From Stentor coeruleus (Eukaryota; Ciliophora; Heterotrichea; Heterotrichida; Stentoridae), in the NCBI GenBank assembly GCA_001970955.1, contig MPUH01000315.1, positions 1 through 64,000 of the forward strand: a stretch of DNA of 64,000 nucleotides, in the 5' to 3' direction. The number at the start of each line of letters is the position of its first letter. Position 1 is the stretch's first letter. Below the pieces are notes generated by a model. That model was given only the letters and a program-made list of their open reading frames with translations, did not search any database and was not told the DNA's origin. Positions 1 through 9,483 of this stretch are shown piece by piece. The position numbers and the translations under genes are program-made.

Positions 1-1754
1 AATCTAGGAACTCTTTATAAAAATTTAAATGAGAAGAAAAAAGCCCTAGAACTAGCTTTAAAGCCAAAATGTAGTGACGTTTCAAGAAGCGGGAATATTC
101 TGATTAAAGATAAATGAGAAGAAAAAATCCCTAGAACTTTACGAAAAGTGCAAAAATATAATGGAAAAAGTTTTAAACTCTGATCATCCAGATCTAGCTA
201 CAATTTATAACAATCTAGGAAGTCTTTATAATAATTTAAATGAGAAGAAAAAAGCCCTAGAACTTTACGAAAAGTGCAAAAATATAAGGGAAAAAGTTTT
301 AAACTCTGATCATATTATCATCAAAAAATAAATAAACATTCTAGGGAGTCTTTATAAAAATTTGAATGAAAAAGAAAAAACATTAAAACTTTACGAAAAG
401 TGCAAAAACATTTTTGAAAAAGTTTTAAACTCTGATCATCCAGATCTAGCTACAATTTATAATAATCTAGGAAATCTTTATAACAATTTAAATGAGAAGA
501 AAAAAGCCCTAGAGCTTTACGAAAAGTGCAAAAATATAAGGGAAAAAGTTTTAAACTCTGATCATCCAGATCTAGCTATAATTTATAACAATCTAGGAAG
601 TCTTTATTTATATTTAAATTAGGAATAATTTGTGATGATCTTAATGAGAAAAAGAAAGCCATAGAACTTTACGAAAAGTGCAAAAATATTTGGGAAAAAG
701 TTTTAAACTCTGATCATCCAGATCTAGCTACAATTTATAACAATCTAGGAAGTCTTTATAAAGATTTAAATGAGAAGAAAATAGCCTTAGAACTTTACGA
801 AAAGTGCAAAAATATTTTTGAAAAAGTTTTAAACTCTGATCATCCAGATCTAGCCAGAATTTATAATAATCTAGGAATAATTTGTGATGATCTTAATGAG
901 AAAAAGAAAGCCATAGAACTTTACGAAAAGTGCAAAAATNCAGAATTTATAATAATCTAGGAATAATTTGTGATGATCTTAATGAGAAAAAGAAAGCCAT
1001 AGAACTTTACGAAAAGTGCAAAAATATAAGAGAAAAAGTTTTAAACTCTGATCATCCAGATCTAGCTACAATTTATAACAATCTAGGAAATCTTTATAGT
1101 GGTTTAAATGAGAAGGAAAAAGCCTTAGAGTTTTACGAAAAGTGCAAAAATATTTTTGAAAAAGTTTTAAACTCTGATCATCCAGATCTAGCTAAAATTT
1201 ATAACAATCTAGGAAATCTTTATTACAATAATATTTTCGAAAAAGTTTTAAACCCTGATCATCCAGATCTAGCTACAATTTATAACAATCTAGGAAGTCT
1301 TTATTACAATTTAAATGATAAGAAAAAAGCCCTAGAACTTTACGAAAAGTGCAAAAATATTTGGGAAAAAGTTTTAAACTCTGATCATCCAGATCTAGCT
1401 AAAATTTATAACAATCTAGGAATAATTTATAACAATTTAAATGAGAAGAAAAAAGCCCTAGAACTTTACGAAAAGTGCAAAAATATAAGGGAAAAAGTTT
1501 TAAACTCTGATCATCCATATCTAGCTACAATTTATAACAATCTAGGAAGTCTTTATGAAGATTTAAATGAGAAAAGAAAAGCACTAGAACTTTACGAAAA
1601 ATGCAAAAATATTTTGGAAAAAGTTTTAAACTTTGTTCACCCAGATCTAGCTAAAATTTATAACAATCTAGGAAGTCTTTATTGCAGTTTAAATGAGAAG
1701 AAAAAAGCCTTGGAGTTTTACGAAAAGAATATTTTCTACTTCTTGCAGAATTAG
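1..1754 (+). pseudogene. Kinesin-light-chain/nephrocystin-3-type TPR array, broken, 5' end outside window
   Basis: This is a tandem array of about 126-nt units, each coding a 42-residue TPR of the type 'ALELYEKCKNI...VLNSDHPDLA.IYNNLG.LY..LNEKKK'. The pattern is typical of kinesin light chain and nephrocystin-3 repeats, which act as protein-binding solenoids. The frame is not continuous. The first unit runs into foreign sequence and a TGA at 115-117, an in-frame TAA lies at 329-331, the frame changes near 610-622, and one unit near 1210-1240 is shortened. The last open run ends with a TAG at 1752-1754. A single N at 940 sits between two exact 85-nt copies, so that part is an assembly join; merging the copies keeps one frame from about 622 to 1754. 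The units are nearly identical in DNA, which suggests recent amplification or gene conversion. It may be a real pseudogene, or a living gene misassembled from several paralogues. The family call is strong; the gene's state is uncertain. Confidence 0.75.
855..1025. repeat. Exact 85-nt duplication flanking a single N (assembly join)
   Basis: Bases 855-939 and 941-1025 are identical and are separated only by the N at 940. This is what an unmerged overlap between two contig ends looks like, not a biological tandem repeat. Confidence 0.85.
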
Positions 1755-1835
1755 GATTCTTAGACAAATATAGTGACTTAATTGGATGATATCCTATTTT
1801 AAATTTGGATTTCTTCTTGCTTTAAATATATTGTA

Positions 1836-2243
1836 CTATGTTTCAACTGAATGTTTTACTAATGCATATCTTGCTCTTAGTTTATAATAATCAACGCATT
1901 TAGCTCTGTTGAACTGAGATGCTAATTTCAAAAAATATTTTTTCTTAAGCACTGATTCCATTCTTTTGCGAATATTTATCAGTCTCAAACATCTAATTTC
2001 AATTTGAATGCTATGAATGAAATCTTGTTGTAAACTTTGGTTTTTGTATGCTGATACTGTATTCTTAATATCATTTGTTGTTTTTATTTATTGTTCATTT
2101 TGTCTTTTGATTATATTTCTACATGATTTGATATAATTTCTCGCTTTATCTTTAAGAAGTTTTTGAATATGGCATACAGAAACATTAACACTGATTTCGC
2201 TTTTATTTGATAAATTTGCTACCGCTGAAGAACTATTTTCCAT
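1836..2243 (-). pseudogene. Possible small gene with one in-frame TAA
   Basis: Read on the minus strand from the ATG at 2243, this gives 51 codons (beginning MENSSSAVANLSNKSEISVN), then a TAA at 2088-2090, then another 83 sense codons in the same frame to a TAG at 1836-1838. Both halves look protein-like, with a basic helical region containing KRMESVLKKKYFLKLASQ. Staying in one frame across the stop suggests a single recent lesion or a sequencing error. No GT...AG intron of 15-17 nt spans the stop. It converges with the TPR array, with 81 nt between them. I do not recognise the family. It could be a 51-aa protein followed by chance open sequence. Confidence 0.4.
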
Positions 2244-2859
2244 TTTAATATTATGCATTGAAGAAATAAAAAGTTATAATTATGATAACTATAGCTGCCA
2301 ATTTTCATAACTAGATTAAATGAGATTTTATGTTTAAAGATATGTTTAAATAAATTCATAGTGTTTAATATAATTCATTATAGAGCATAACTCATAGATA
2401 CTTGCTGCATAGATGAGCCTTTAAATTACTGTCAAGCTTAATTTTTAACTATGCTATCCTTATATTTTTCTAAGTAATTTTCTAAGTTTGTTTATATACA
2501 CATTATTTCAATCAACTATTTCCACTTAAAACTTATTCTATTGCACAATATAATATTATTTTCGATAGACTAAATTATTAAAAAAATAAAACAATCCCAC
2601 TTTATAACTGTTTGCAATAAGATTATTCAAAGCATACTATTAGCTATTATCATTAAAAATAAAATGAAAAGCTTCATTAATTTACACAACATTCAAAAAC
2701 CCTTTTATCTATAATTTTATTAACTTTGATAAGATATTTAAAATTAAATCTTAGTCACTTTATTTACAGTACAAATGAATTATTATAATTTTTTTATTTT
2801 CCAAATATTCGATATCTCAGTCTAGCATAAAAACTAAATATGAAATAAATATACCACAT
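2244..2859. other. Intergenic, no feature seen
   Basis: AT-rich sequence between the minus-strand relic and the next plus-strand gene. I see no coding frame, RNA gene or clear repeat in it. Confidence 0.5.
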
Positions 2860-3339
2860 ATGCGAGGGTCAACTTACTTTGAAAAAAGAAAAGAGATTGA
2901 TGAAATCTTTAAACAATATGATGTTAAGCATTTGCCAGTTGTTGATAGGATGGTTATTGACATAAACAAACGAATGCTTAAAGAAAAAGCTCTAAGCATG
3001 CCTAATTTATTGAAAAAATCACCAGAGAAATTCTCACAGACACCTCAAAGTAAAGCTCTTCGAAGTCCTCTCCACAACTACACAAAATATACATATTTGG
3101 GAGAATTTTACACGAGATTAGAACATGACATTGAAAAGCGAAGGATTAAATCTAAGATAAGGCAGCAGATAAAGAAAATATTAGACAAAAAAAAAGAAAA
3201 ATTGCCTAAAGCTAGAACTTACTCGCCAGGTAAACCGCATTTACCTCACAAATATATTAATGAACAGTTAGAAATAGAGAAACTCTATGGCTTACCTGGA
3301 AAACCAATGGCAAGTACAGGATTTACTTTTAAATTTTAA
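2860..3339 (+). CDS. Small basic protein of unknown function (159 aa)
   Basis: A complete reading frame from an ATG (MRGSTYFEKRKEIDEIF) to a TAA. The protein is strongly basic, with a helical lysine/arginine-rich stretch around residues 85-120 (RLEHDIEKRRIKSKIRQQIK), two GKP turns, and a short C-terminal tail ending in GFTFKF. It has no signal peptide or membrane segment. Its stop lies 39 nt from the convergent stop of the EGF-repeat gene, so the 3' ends are very close. I do not recognise the family. The composition would suit an RNA-, DNA- or microtubule-binding protein, but that is only inference. Confidence 0.7.
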   Translation: MRGSTYFEKRKEIDEIFKQYDVKHLPVVDRMVIDINKRMLKEKALSMPNLLKKSPEKFSQTPQSKALRSPLHNYTKYTYLGEFYTRLEHDIEKRRIKSKIRQQIKKILDKKKEKLPKARTYSPGKPHLPHKYINEQLEIEKLYGLPGKPMASTGFTFKF

Positions 3340-3378
3340 ACAATCTATTTGATGATTAACTAAAATTGATGTAACTAA

Positions 3379-4422
3379 TTAAGCTTCTACATAAGAGCAG
3401 TCAAGTCCAGAATAGCCACTGTAGCATTCGCAAAGGCCAGAGTAGTAATTGCAAACGCCTTTAAGATTACATAATCCAGTCCCAGTTGATGGACAAGTAG
3501 TAAACATGCAATCATTATCGCCATCTGTACCATAGCAGTTGCATTCTCCAGTTGAAAAGTTGCATCCACCATAAGCTCCACAATCTCTAGGACACCTTTT
3601 ATAAGCACAGTCTTTACCAAAATAGTTATCATAGCAAGTGCATACTCCTGAGGTATCACAAACACCTCCTTCATTACAATCATTTAAGCATTTTTTTTTA
3701 TCGCAACTATATCCTTCATAACCTTCATAGCAATGGCATATACCAGTTTGAATTTCACAATATCCATGATTACAATTTGTACTTGAAGAGCCTCTTGGAC
3801 AATAAAGGTATTCACAATGAGTTCCGTAAGCGGCAACACTACCACACGTGCATGTACCTGTGCTTGTATCACAAGAAGCTCCATTGTGACAATATCCACA
3901 GTCTATTTTTTCGCAGGATGTCCCAAAATATGGATAGTAGCATTTGCATGACCCATCATAATCATTACAATTGCCTCTGCTTGTACAAGAAGTAGCAGTA
4001 CAATACGGGATCCAACCAGTGCCTAGACCAATTATTGTATCAGAAACTATTGTTGTAGTTCCATCATTGCATACCATTGTCACATAGTCAGTTGATGATA
4101 CAGTAAAAGTATCAGTAGTGTTTATATAATAATTTTTTGCAATATAAGTTGCTGTTATTGTTGGACTTGATGATGATGTAAAGCGCATTGCTTGATAGTA
4201 AGTGTTTGTTGAATAACTTTCATGTGTTGTCAGTCCTGTGAATGATGAAAAAGAAAATAGCCCTCCGTATGTAACTAAAGAACAATCTGTTGTGGCTACT
4301 GTGGAAATAGCCCATACTAAACTTATTGTTGCAGGAGGAACAGCTACAGTCGTAGGAGTTGTTGGAGTAGTAGTGAATGAAAGAACTGCAGATGCAGTAT
4401 AGAAAACTAGGAAAATAAACAT
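3379..4422 (-). CDS. Secreted EGF-like repeat protein (347 aa)
   Basis: The protein starts with a hydrophobic signal peptide (MFIFLVFYTASAVLSF), followed by a Thr/Pro-rich spacer. The middle is about 110 residues rich in Ser, Thr and Tyr without cysteine clusters. From about residue 140 to the end there are six EGF-like modules with the pattern C..G.C....G.C.C...Y.G..C, for example the one ending CECYSGYSGLDC. There is no transmembrane segment or lipid-anchor signal at the C-terminus, so it is probably secreted or held in the extracellular coat by binding. EGF-like repeats usually mediate protein contacts outside the cell. Overlapping shorter frames inside this gene are shadows. Module assignment is good; the biological role is unknown. 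Confidence 0.85.
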   Translation of the reverse strand: MFIFLVFYTASAVLSFTTTPTTPTTVAVPPATISLVWAISTVATTDCSLVTYGGLFSFSSFTGLTTHESYSTNTYYQAMRFTSSSSPTITATYIAKNYYINTTDTFTVSSTDYVTMVCNDGTTTIVSDTIIGLGTGWIPYCTATSCTSRGNCNDYDGSCKCYYPYFGTSCEKIDCGYCHNGASCDTSTGTCTCGSVAAYGTHCEYLYCPRGSSSTNCNHGYCEIQTGICHCYEGYEGYSCDKKKCLNDCNEGGVCDTSGVCTCYDNYFGKDCAYKRCPRDCGAYGGCNFSTGECNCYGTDGDNDCMFTTCPSTGTGLCNLKGVCNYYSGLCECYSGYSGLDCSYVEA

Positions 4423-4875
4423 TATAATACACTAAAATAAATTCGAAATTATTCAGAGTATTTTTATATAAAAATCAATCTTTTATTTAAAGATAAACTT
4501 AAATGTATTTATGTATACTTTTATAACTATATTTAGTTCATTCATAAGGATAATGCTAATCAGTTTAAAAATAGTATTAATTTGATTAAATAAATAATTA
4601 TATGCAAATATCAAAAAATGTGAATGCTCAATGATTTTCTTATTAATAATTTAAAGTTTAAATGTAATTTGGGGGTTATTAGTTAAGTTAATATATAAAT
4701 TCAAATCATGAAAGAAATAAAAGCATCAAGGATATAAAAATTTACAATTTATAACCAGAATTAACATTTTATTAGTATTTGATTGAAGATTTATTAAAAG
4801 TCACACAAATTTATCTTAATTTTTCAAAAAATATAAACTCAAAATTAAACCTGCTTTAGATATAACTATAAATTA
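4423..4875. other. Intergenic, no feature seen
   Basis: This stretch holds the presumed promoter of the EGF-repeat gene at its left end and the 3' flank of the SPEF2-like gene at its right end. I see no open frame or repeat. Confidence 0.5.
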
Positions 4876-7800
4876 TTAATGAGAACCCAAGTTCCTTTCA
4901 GCTCTCTTGCTTTGTGGAAGCTCAGGCTCAATATTAACAAAACTCCATAGTCTTGAATAATTTATCGACATATTCAGAGGAGGTAGAGGTGTTGGAAATG
5001 TTTCATAATAAATAAAATTTTCGTTGATTACCACATCAACAAATTTAAGTTCAAGTTTTTTCTGTATTTTAATTTTATCTTCAATATACTGTTTTATTAA
5101 ATTAGAAAGCACTTCCACAGCTTTATTTTCTGCAAATATCGATGCATAAATCCATTTTTCCATACAATGGTAAATTTTTTGACTTTCTTGCTCAACTTCT
5201 TTAACTCGACCTTTAGTCCAAGTACGAATTCTTTCAATCCTTGATATAAGCACTTCATATTCCTTTTTCAAACAGTCATCCATTTCAAGTTCAATATCCG
5301 TTTTTTCAACCTTTTCCTCTTCTTTCTTACTACCTTTGACATCTTTTTTCTTATTTTTCTGGTCTTTCATATCTTTATCCTCTTCCGGTACTAGCGCATA
5401 AGATGGTAAATTTATAATTTTTTCACATAATTTATCAACAGCATCAATAGCATTAGTCCCTTCTAAATTAAACTCAACTTGTGGAGTTTCGAATTTAAAT
5501 AATTTTTTCTGTTCTTTTGAGCTGTAATAATCAGCTATAATCTGACAAGCTGCAATATATTTAAAATATTCAGCACTAATTAACAATTGAAAATGCCCTA
5601 TAATAAGGTCTATATAGCCTTCAACTTGTCCTGATTTCATAATTTCTTTAAGTTCTTCCTCAGCCTCATGCTGTCTTCTTTCTACAATATCCCACAAAGA
5701 GTTGCAGAGTTCTTCTGTCCTGTAATGAAGTTCATTTATTGTTGCTGGGTCTTCTCGCATATCAGGGTTTTCATCAGAAAATTGATTGAAATTTTGTTGG
5801 AATTGAATGACGAAGTCTTCTTTCTCACTTGGCCTGCTTAGGAAATCGATAAATTCGAGCTGTTGGGACTTGAGGACTTTCATAAACTGGCCTCTTAGGT
5901 ATTTTTCCTGTGAAAACACTGTGAGGATAACCCTTTCATAAGACTCATAAGCTATTTCCCAAAATTCCCATATGCCTTCAATCCTTTCTTTTTTTAAAAT
6001 AATAATTTCTTCATCTTCAGGCTCAGGAACTACACTAGTCTCTTTTTCATCTTCCTTAAGCATTAACAAACTTTCAGTTTTTCTTGATTTCTTTTCAAAT
6101 ATCGTTAGTTCCTTAAGACTTTTAGCTTCAAGTATTTCTATTTCTCGCTGTTCTTTTTCGTTTCTTATTTTTGTATCATTTTCAATCAAGTTATTAACAA
6201 TATTCTCAATATCATCAGACACTTCAGCAATCGGCCTATTTGAGTTAATCTCAACAAAGCAAGGATTTCCATATGTATAAAAACTTTCATACCAGTCTTT
6301 AACTTCACTTTTATGATCTTCAAAATTGACAATCCTATCAGCAATGGACCCTCTATGTTCCTTATAATTATCTTCAGGAACAAGTCTTTCAATTAATGGG
6401 CTTTCATTAAAAGAAGGTGTATCATCTTCAACTTGATAATTCATTCCGGTAGCAGGGTTGATTCTTCTGCCAAAGCACCTTCTTAAGCATTCATATTTTT
6501 CACAATTAAACTGAATAACATGATCAATTCCTGACCTTGGGAATTCTTTAAAAGTAATAGGTTGATGTTTTGGTGGGAAAATATTACATATTTCTTTTAT
6601 TTTCTTTTGTTTGTCAGTTAAGCCATTATTTAATTGATGCTTAAAACCTGAGATTTCTTTTTCTAGCAACTCACATTGTCTTGCGGTTTTAGGGAAGTCT
6701 AAAAGAATCCAGCCATTACCTTTACATTTTGAAATCATTTCTTTGATTAATCTAACTATTTCTTCATCTTGAATAATGCCTCCTTCGAGTATAATATTCT
6801 TTGAGGCAGATTCGATTAAATTTTTTACTTCTATTATTTCGATATCATAACGATTTTTTATTCTACCTGCATGACAACTTTTACCTGAATAAGGGTAGCC
6901 GATAAAAGCTAATTTTACTGGGAAATCAGGCAAAGAACTCTCTGACGATGAAATGGTGTTTGGAATATAGTTTTCAATAAGGTTTAAGAGAATATCCCCA
7001 AATTTATAGTTGAATTTAGCTTCGCCTGTCCATTGTCCATTAGCATTTAGATAATCAGAAAACTCTTTTAAACAGATTTCTTCGTTTATTCCTGAAGAAA
7101 TTGAAATCCCTGATTTAAGCAATTGTAGCCATTCAGACATGTATCTATCATCTATTTTTTCACTATCTTTATTCTGTTGGAAAGTAAATACTTCTTCTGT
7201 CAGTTCAAGAATCAAATTAACAATTTCAGAAATATCCTCACCAGTCTGATTAGTTTTCCTTGCAGCCTGAATTTTAAGCATCTGATCAGCCCTAGCATCT
7301 TCAAGTTCTAATTCAAGCCAAGTATTATCAATCCATCTTTCAAGCATCTTTTGTTCTTTAAGCTGAGAAATCTCACTATCATATTCTCTTCTCCTATCAT
7401 ATTGCATTTCTCTTAATTTCCTATGCGCAATAAAGAGTTCTGTATAATTTGTTATTTTCCATACATTATTTGCTATGCTTTCTTCTAAGTTTGAAAGTTC
7501 GTCAAGTTTTTTCAAAGCTTGATTGTTTCGATATTCAGCTTCTTTTCTGTTTTCTAGCTTAATGAGTTTTGCTGCCATAGTCCTTCTTTTAATATCTCTT
7601 TCTTGCCTTGTGTCTGATGTATGAACAAAAATAGGAAAGGTTGAAAAGGTTTTAGTAGGCTGTTCTTTATATGGCTTTACTGGAATACCTAAAGATTTCA
7701 TGTTTTTTTCAAATTCATCAATGTTATTTGTTGCTTCGCTGCAGGTTTTCAAATAAAAAGTATCAGCTTTCACTTTAATTTTCTCAATTTTCCTGAGTTT

Positions 7801-8514
7801 AAAATTCGACTCCGTATTTTCTCGTTTTTTTTTTGTTTCTATATTTTTCTTCCATTCCTGTACACCTTTCTGTTCCCAATCTTCCATAAATCCAGCATTC
7901 CTTTGGATCTTGTTGATCATACCTTTTCGTTTCTCATCTTTTTTCTTCTTTTCTTTTTGCTCTTCTGCTCTTACCGCTTTTTTAACTTTTATTTCCATTT
8001 CATGTTTGAAGTCATCGAATTTTTTCATTTTTAACTCAAGGTCAATTATTTTTTGTGCTTTATTTAATGTTTGTAATCGAGTTTCTATGTTTTTTCGTTC
8101 CATTTCATCAAATTGAGGACGTGGTAGCCTTATACATTTTACAGGAGGTTGATCAGCTATTTTTCTTTGTTTGATTAATTTAATATCAACAGGTGGTGAG
8201 GTTTTTTCTAACGCCATCTTCAATTGATATAAGAGTCCAACTGCAGCCCCTTCTATTTTACTTATGATATCATTTATAACTTTAGTGTCAAATTTTATAT
8301 TAAGGCCTTTGAAAACGTTGATCATTCTGGTGAAGTTACAAAGAACTTGGTTCCTAGAATGACTGTCATTAAATTCACTGAAGTCTGACTGTTGGTTAAA
8401 TTTGTATAAAAGTTCTCCTAGCAGGTATCCATTGCAGAAATCTTCCTCAAAGTTAGTAACTTTTTTTGATAGCTCTACATCACTGTTTAGCCATATCTCT
8501 ATCAGTTTTGCCAT
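4876..8514 (-). CDS. SPEF2: SPEF2/CPC1-like central-pair protein (1,212 aa)
   Basis: In SPEF2 (CPC1 in Chlamydomonas) the protein sits in the C1 projection of the axonemal central pair and is needed for normal ciliary beating. The order of parts here matches. Residues 1-110 form a calponin-homology-like domain (MAKLIEIWLNSDVELSKKV, with FCNGYLLGELLYKFN). A long charged helical region follows at about 120-480. An adenylate-kinase-like domain starts with the P-loop GYPYSGKS near residue 540 and includes WILLDFPKTARQCELLE. A further helical tail has a lysine/glutamate-rich stretch near residue 1040. Animal SPEF2 is about 1,800 aa, so this copy lacks some of the C-terminal part. There are no introns. 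The start is the first Met of the CH-like domain. I am confident of the family and less sure of one-to-one orthology. Confidence 0.85.
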   Translation of the reverse strand: MAKLIEIWLNSDVELSKKVTNFEEDFCNGYLLGELLYKFNQQSDFSEFNDSHSRNQVLCNFTRMINVFKGLNIKFDTKVINDIISKIEGAAVGLLYQLKMALEKTSPPVDIKLIKQRKIADQPPVKCIRLPRPQFDEMERKNIETRLQTLNKAQKIIDLELKMKKFDDFKHEMEIKVKKAVRAEEQKEKKKKDEKRKGMINKIQRNAGFMEDWEQKGVQEWKKNIETKKKRENTESNFKLRKIEKIKVKADTFYLKTCSEATNNIDEFEKNMKSLGIPVKPYKEQPTKTFSTFPIFVHTSDTRQERDIKRRTMAAKLIKLENRKEAEYRNNQALKKLDELSNLEESIANNVWKITNYTELFIAHRKLREMQYDRRREYDSEISQLKEQKMLERWIDNTWLELELEDARADQMLKIQAARKTNQTGEDISEIVNLILELTEEVFTFQQNKDSEKIDDRYMSEWLQLLKSGISISSGINEEICLKEFSDYLNANGQWTGEAKFNYKFGDILLNLIENYIPNTISSSESSLPDFPVKLAFIGYPYSGKSCHAGRIKNRYDIEIIEVKNLIESASKNIILEGGIIQDEEIVRLIKEMISKCKGNGWILLDFPKTARQCELLEKEISGFKHQLNNGLTDKQKKIKEICNIFPPKHQPITFKEFPRSGIDHVIQFNCEKYECLRRCFGRRINPATGMNYQVEDDTPSFNESPLIERLVPEDNYKEHRGSIADRIVNFEDHKSEVKDWYESFYTYGNPCFVEINSNRPIAEVSDDIENIVNNLIENDTKIRNEKEQREIEILEAKSLKELTIFEKKSRKTESLLMLKEDEKETSVVPEPEDEEIIILKKERIEGIWEFWEIAYESYERVILTVFSQEKYLRGQFMKVLKSQQLEFIDFLSRPSEKEDFVIQFQQNFNQFSDENPDMREDPATINELHYRTEELCNSLWDIVERRQHEAEEELKEIMKSGQVEGYIDLIIGHFQLLISAEYFKYIAACQIIADYYSSKEQKKLFKFETPQVEFNLEGTNAIDAVDKLCEKIINLPSYALVPEEDKDMKDQKNKKKDVKGSKKEEEKVEKTDIELEMDDCLKKEYEVLISRIERIRTWTKGRVKEVEQESQKIYHCMEKWIYASIFAENKAVEVLSNLIKQYIEDKIKIQKKLELKFVDVVINENFIYYETFPTPLPPLNMSINYSRLWSFVNIEPELPQSKRAERNLGSH

Positions 8515-9483
8515 TAATTAGCTAGTTATAATTTTTAAGTTTGGGTTCAATTTTTATGGAAGTTATTTAAAATATGAATTCGCTGGGGGGGGTATATAAA
8601 AATATTATTTATTATAAAAGTATCAAAGACATATTTATGTAATAAAAGTTAAACTAAAACCACCAAAACCTTATGCAATTCATTGGCATAGATCAGTCAA
8701 TAAAGTTCCCAAACAGCAAGTCTCATTAAAAAACGGGTATAAAGAGTTTAATAAGCATTAATGATGAACTTTTATCTAGATAAATTAGTTCTTGTCATTG
8801 GATGACTACTGAGATTCTAGTTTGCCAGTCTTATGGCTTCCTATTGATGCATATTCATAAGGTATTGCCTTATAACAAAAAAATTCAGAAAAAACTATAC
8901 ATAAGAATTGATTATCCAATGACACCTTATCAAGTTTCTATATGAGATTAAGGTCTGATCCTGGAAATCGTATAGACTAAATAGAAATTTATTAAGATTG
9001 AATTATATATTTAATCACGTTCAATGTCTAAACTCTGATAAGTAGCATATATCAAAGAAATCAACAAAATAATAATTAAATACATTTTTATCTAGCAAAC
9101 ATTTTATATTTGTCAAAACATATTTTCTATCGTAACAAAGAAGCTGCTTTCAATTTTGTAATAATAATAAATAGCTATTAGAAAGATTAAATATTTTGAT
9201 CATTAAATATTTTCTGATAATATAATTCATCAATAAGACTAGTAAAAAATATATAGAACTAAGTAATCAATCATACAGGAGTAAAAGGATAATACATAAC
9301 TCAAAAGAAGAAAAAAATCATTAAAGGCTTAAACAAGATCTGAGTTCACTAGGTTTATACAAAATAAAATACTTTAAAAATCAATATAATTAAATTAACT
9401 TTGAAAATAAAATAGATAATGACTTTACGTCTGGAGTGGCTGTACTATAAGCAAAGCCCATAAAACATTTAAATAATATAAAA
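8515..9483. other. Intergenic, faint coding-like traces only
   Basis: This stretch separates the divergent SPEF2-like and C2CD3-like genes. The minus strand around 8780-9120 has short open runs that look protein-like, such as one ending YASIGSHKTGKLESQ, but they are broken by stops and are not long enough to exceed chance in AT-rich DNA. A 10-nt inverted pair (gtcattggat near 8796 and atccaatgac near 8917) is also present. I call no gene here. Confidence 0.4.

Noticed and set aside
1-1754. TPR units taken as a CRISPR-like or satellite array
   Set aside because: The repeated text is clearly protein-coding with a 42-residue period and no unique spacers.
8796-8926. Short inverted pair gtcattggat / atccaatgac as a transposon end
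   Set aside because: Only about 10 nt match, with no target duplication or second copy seen.
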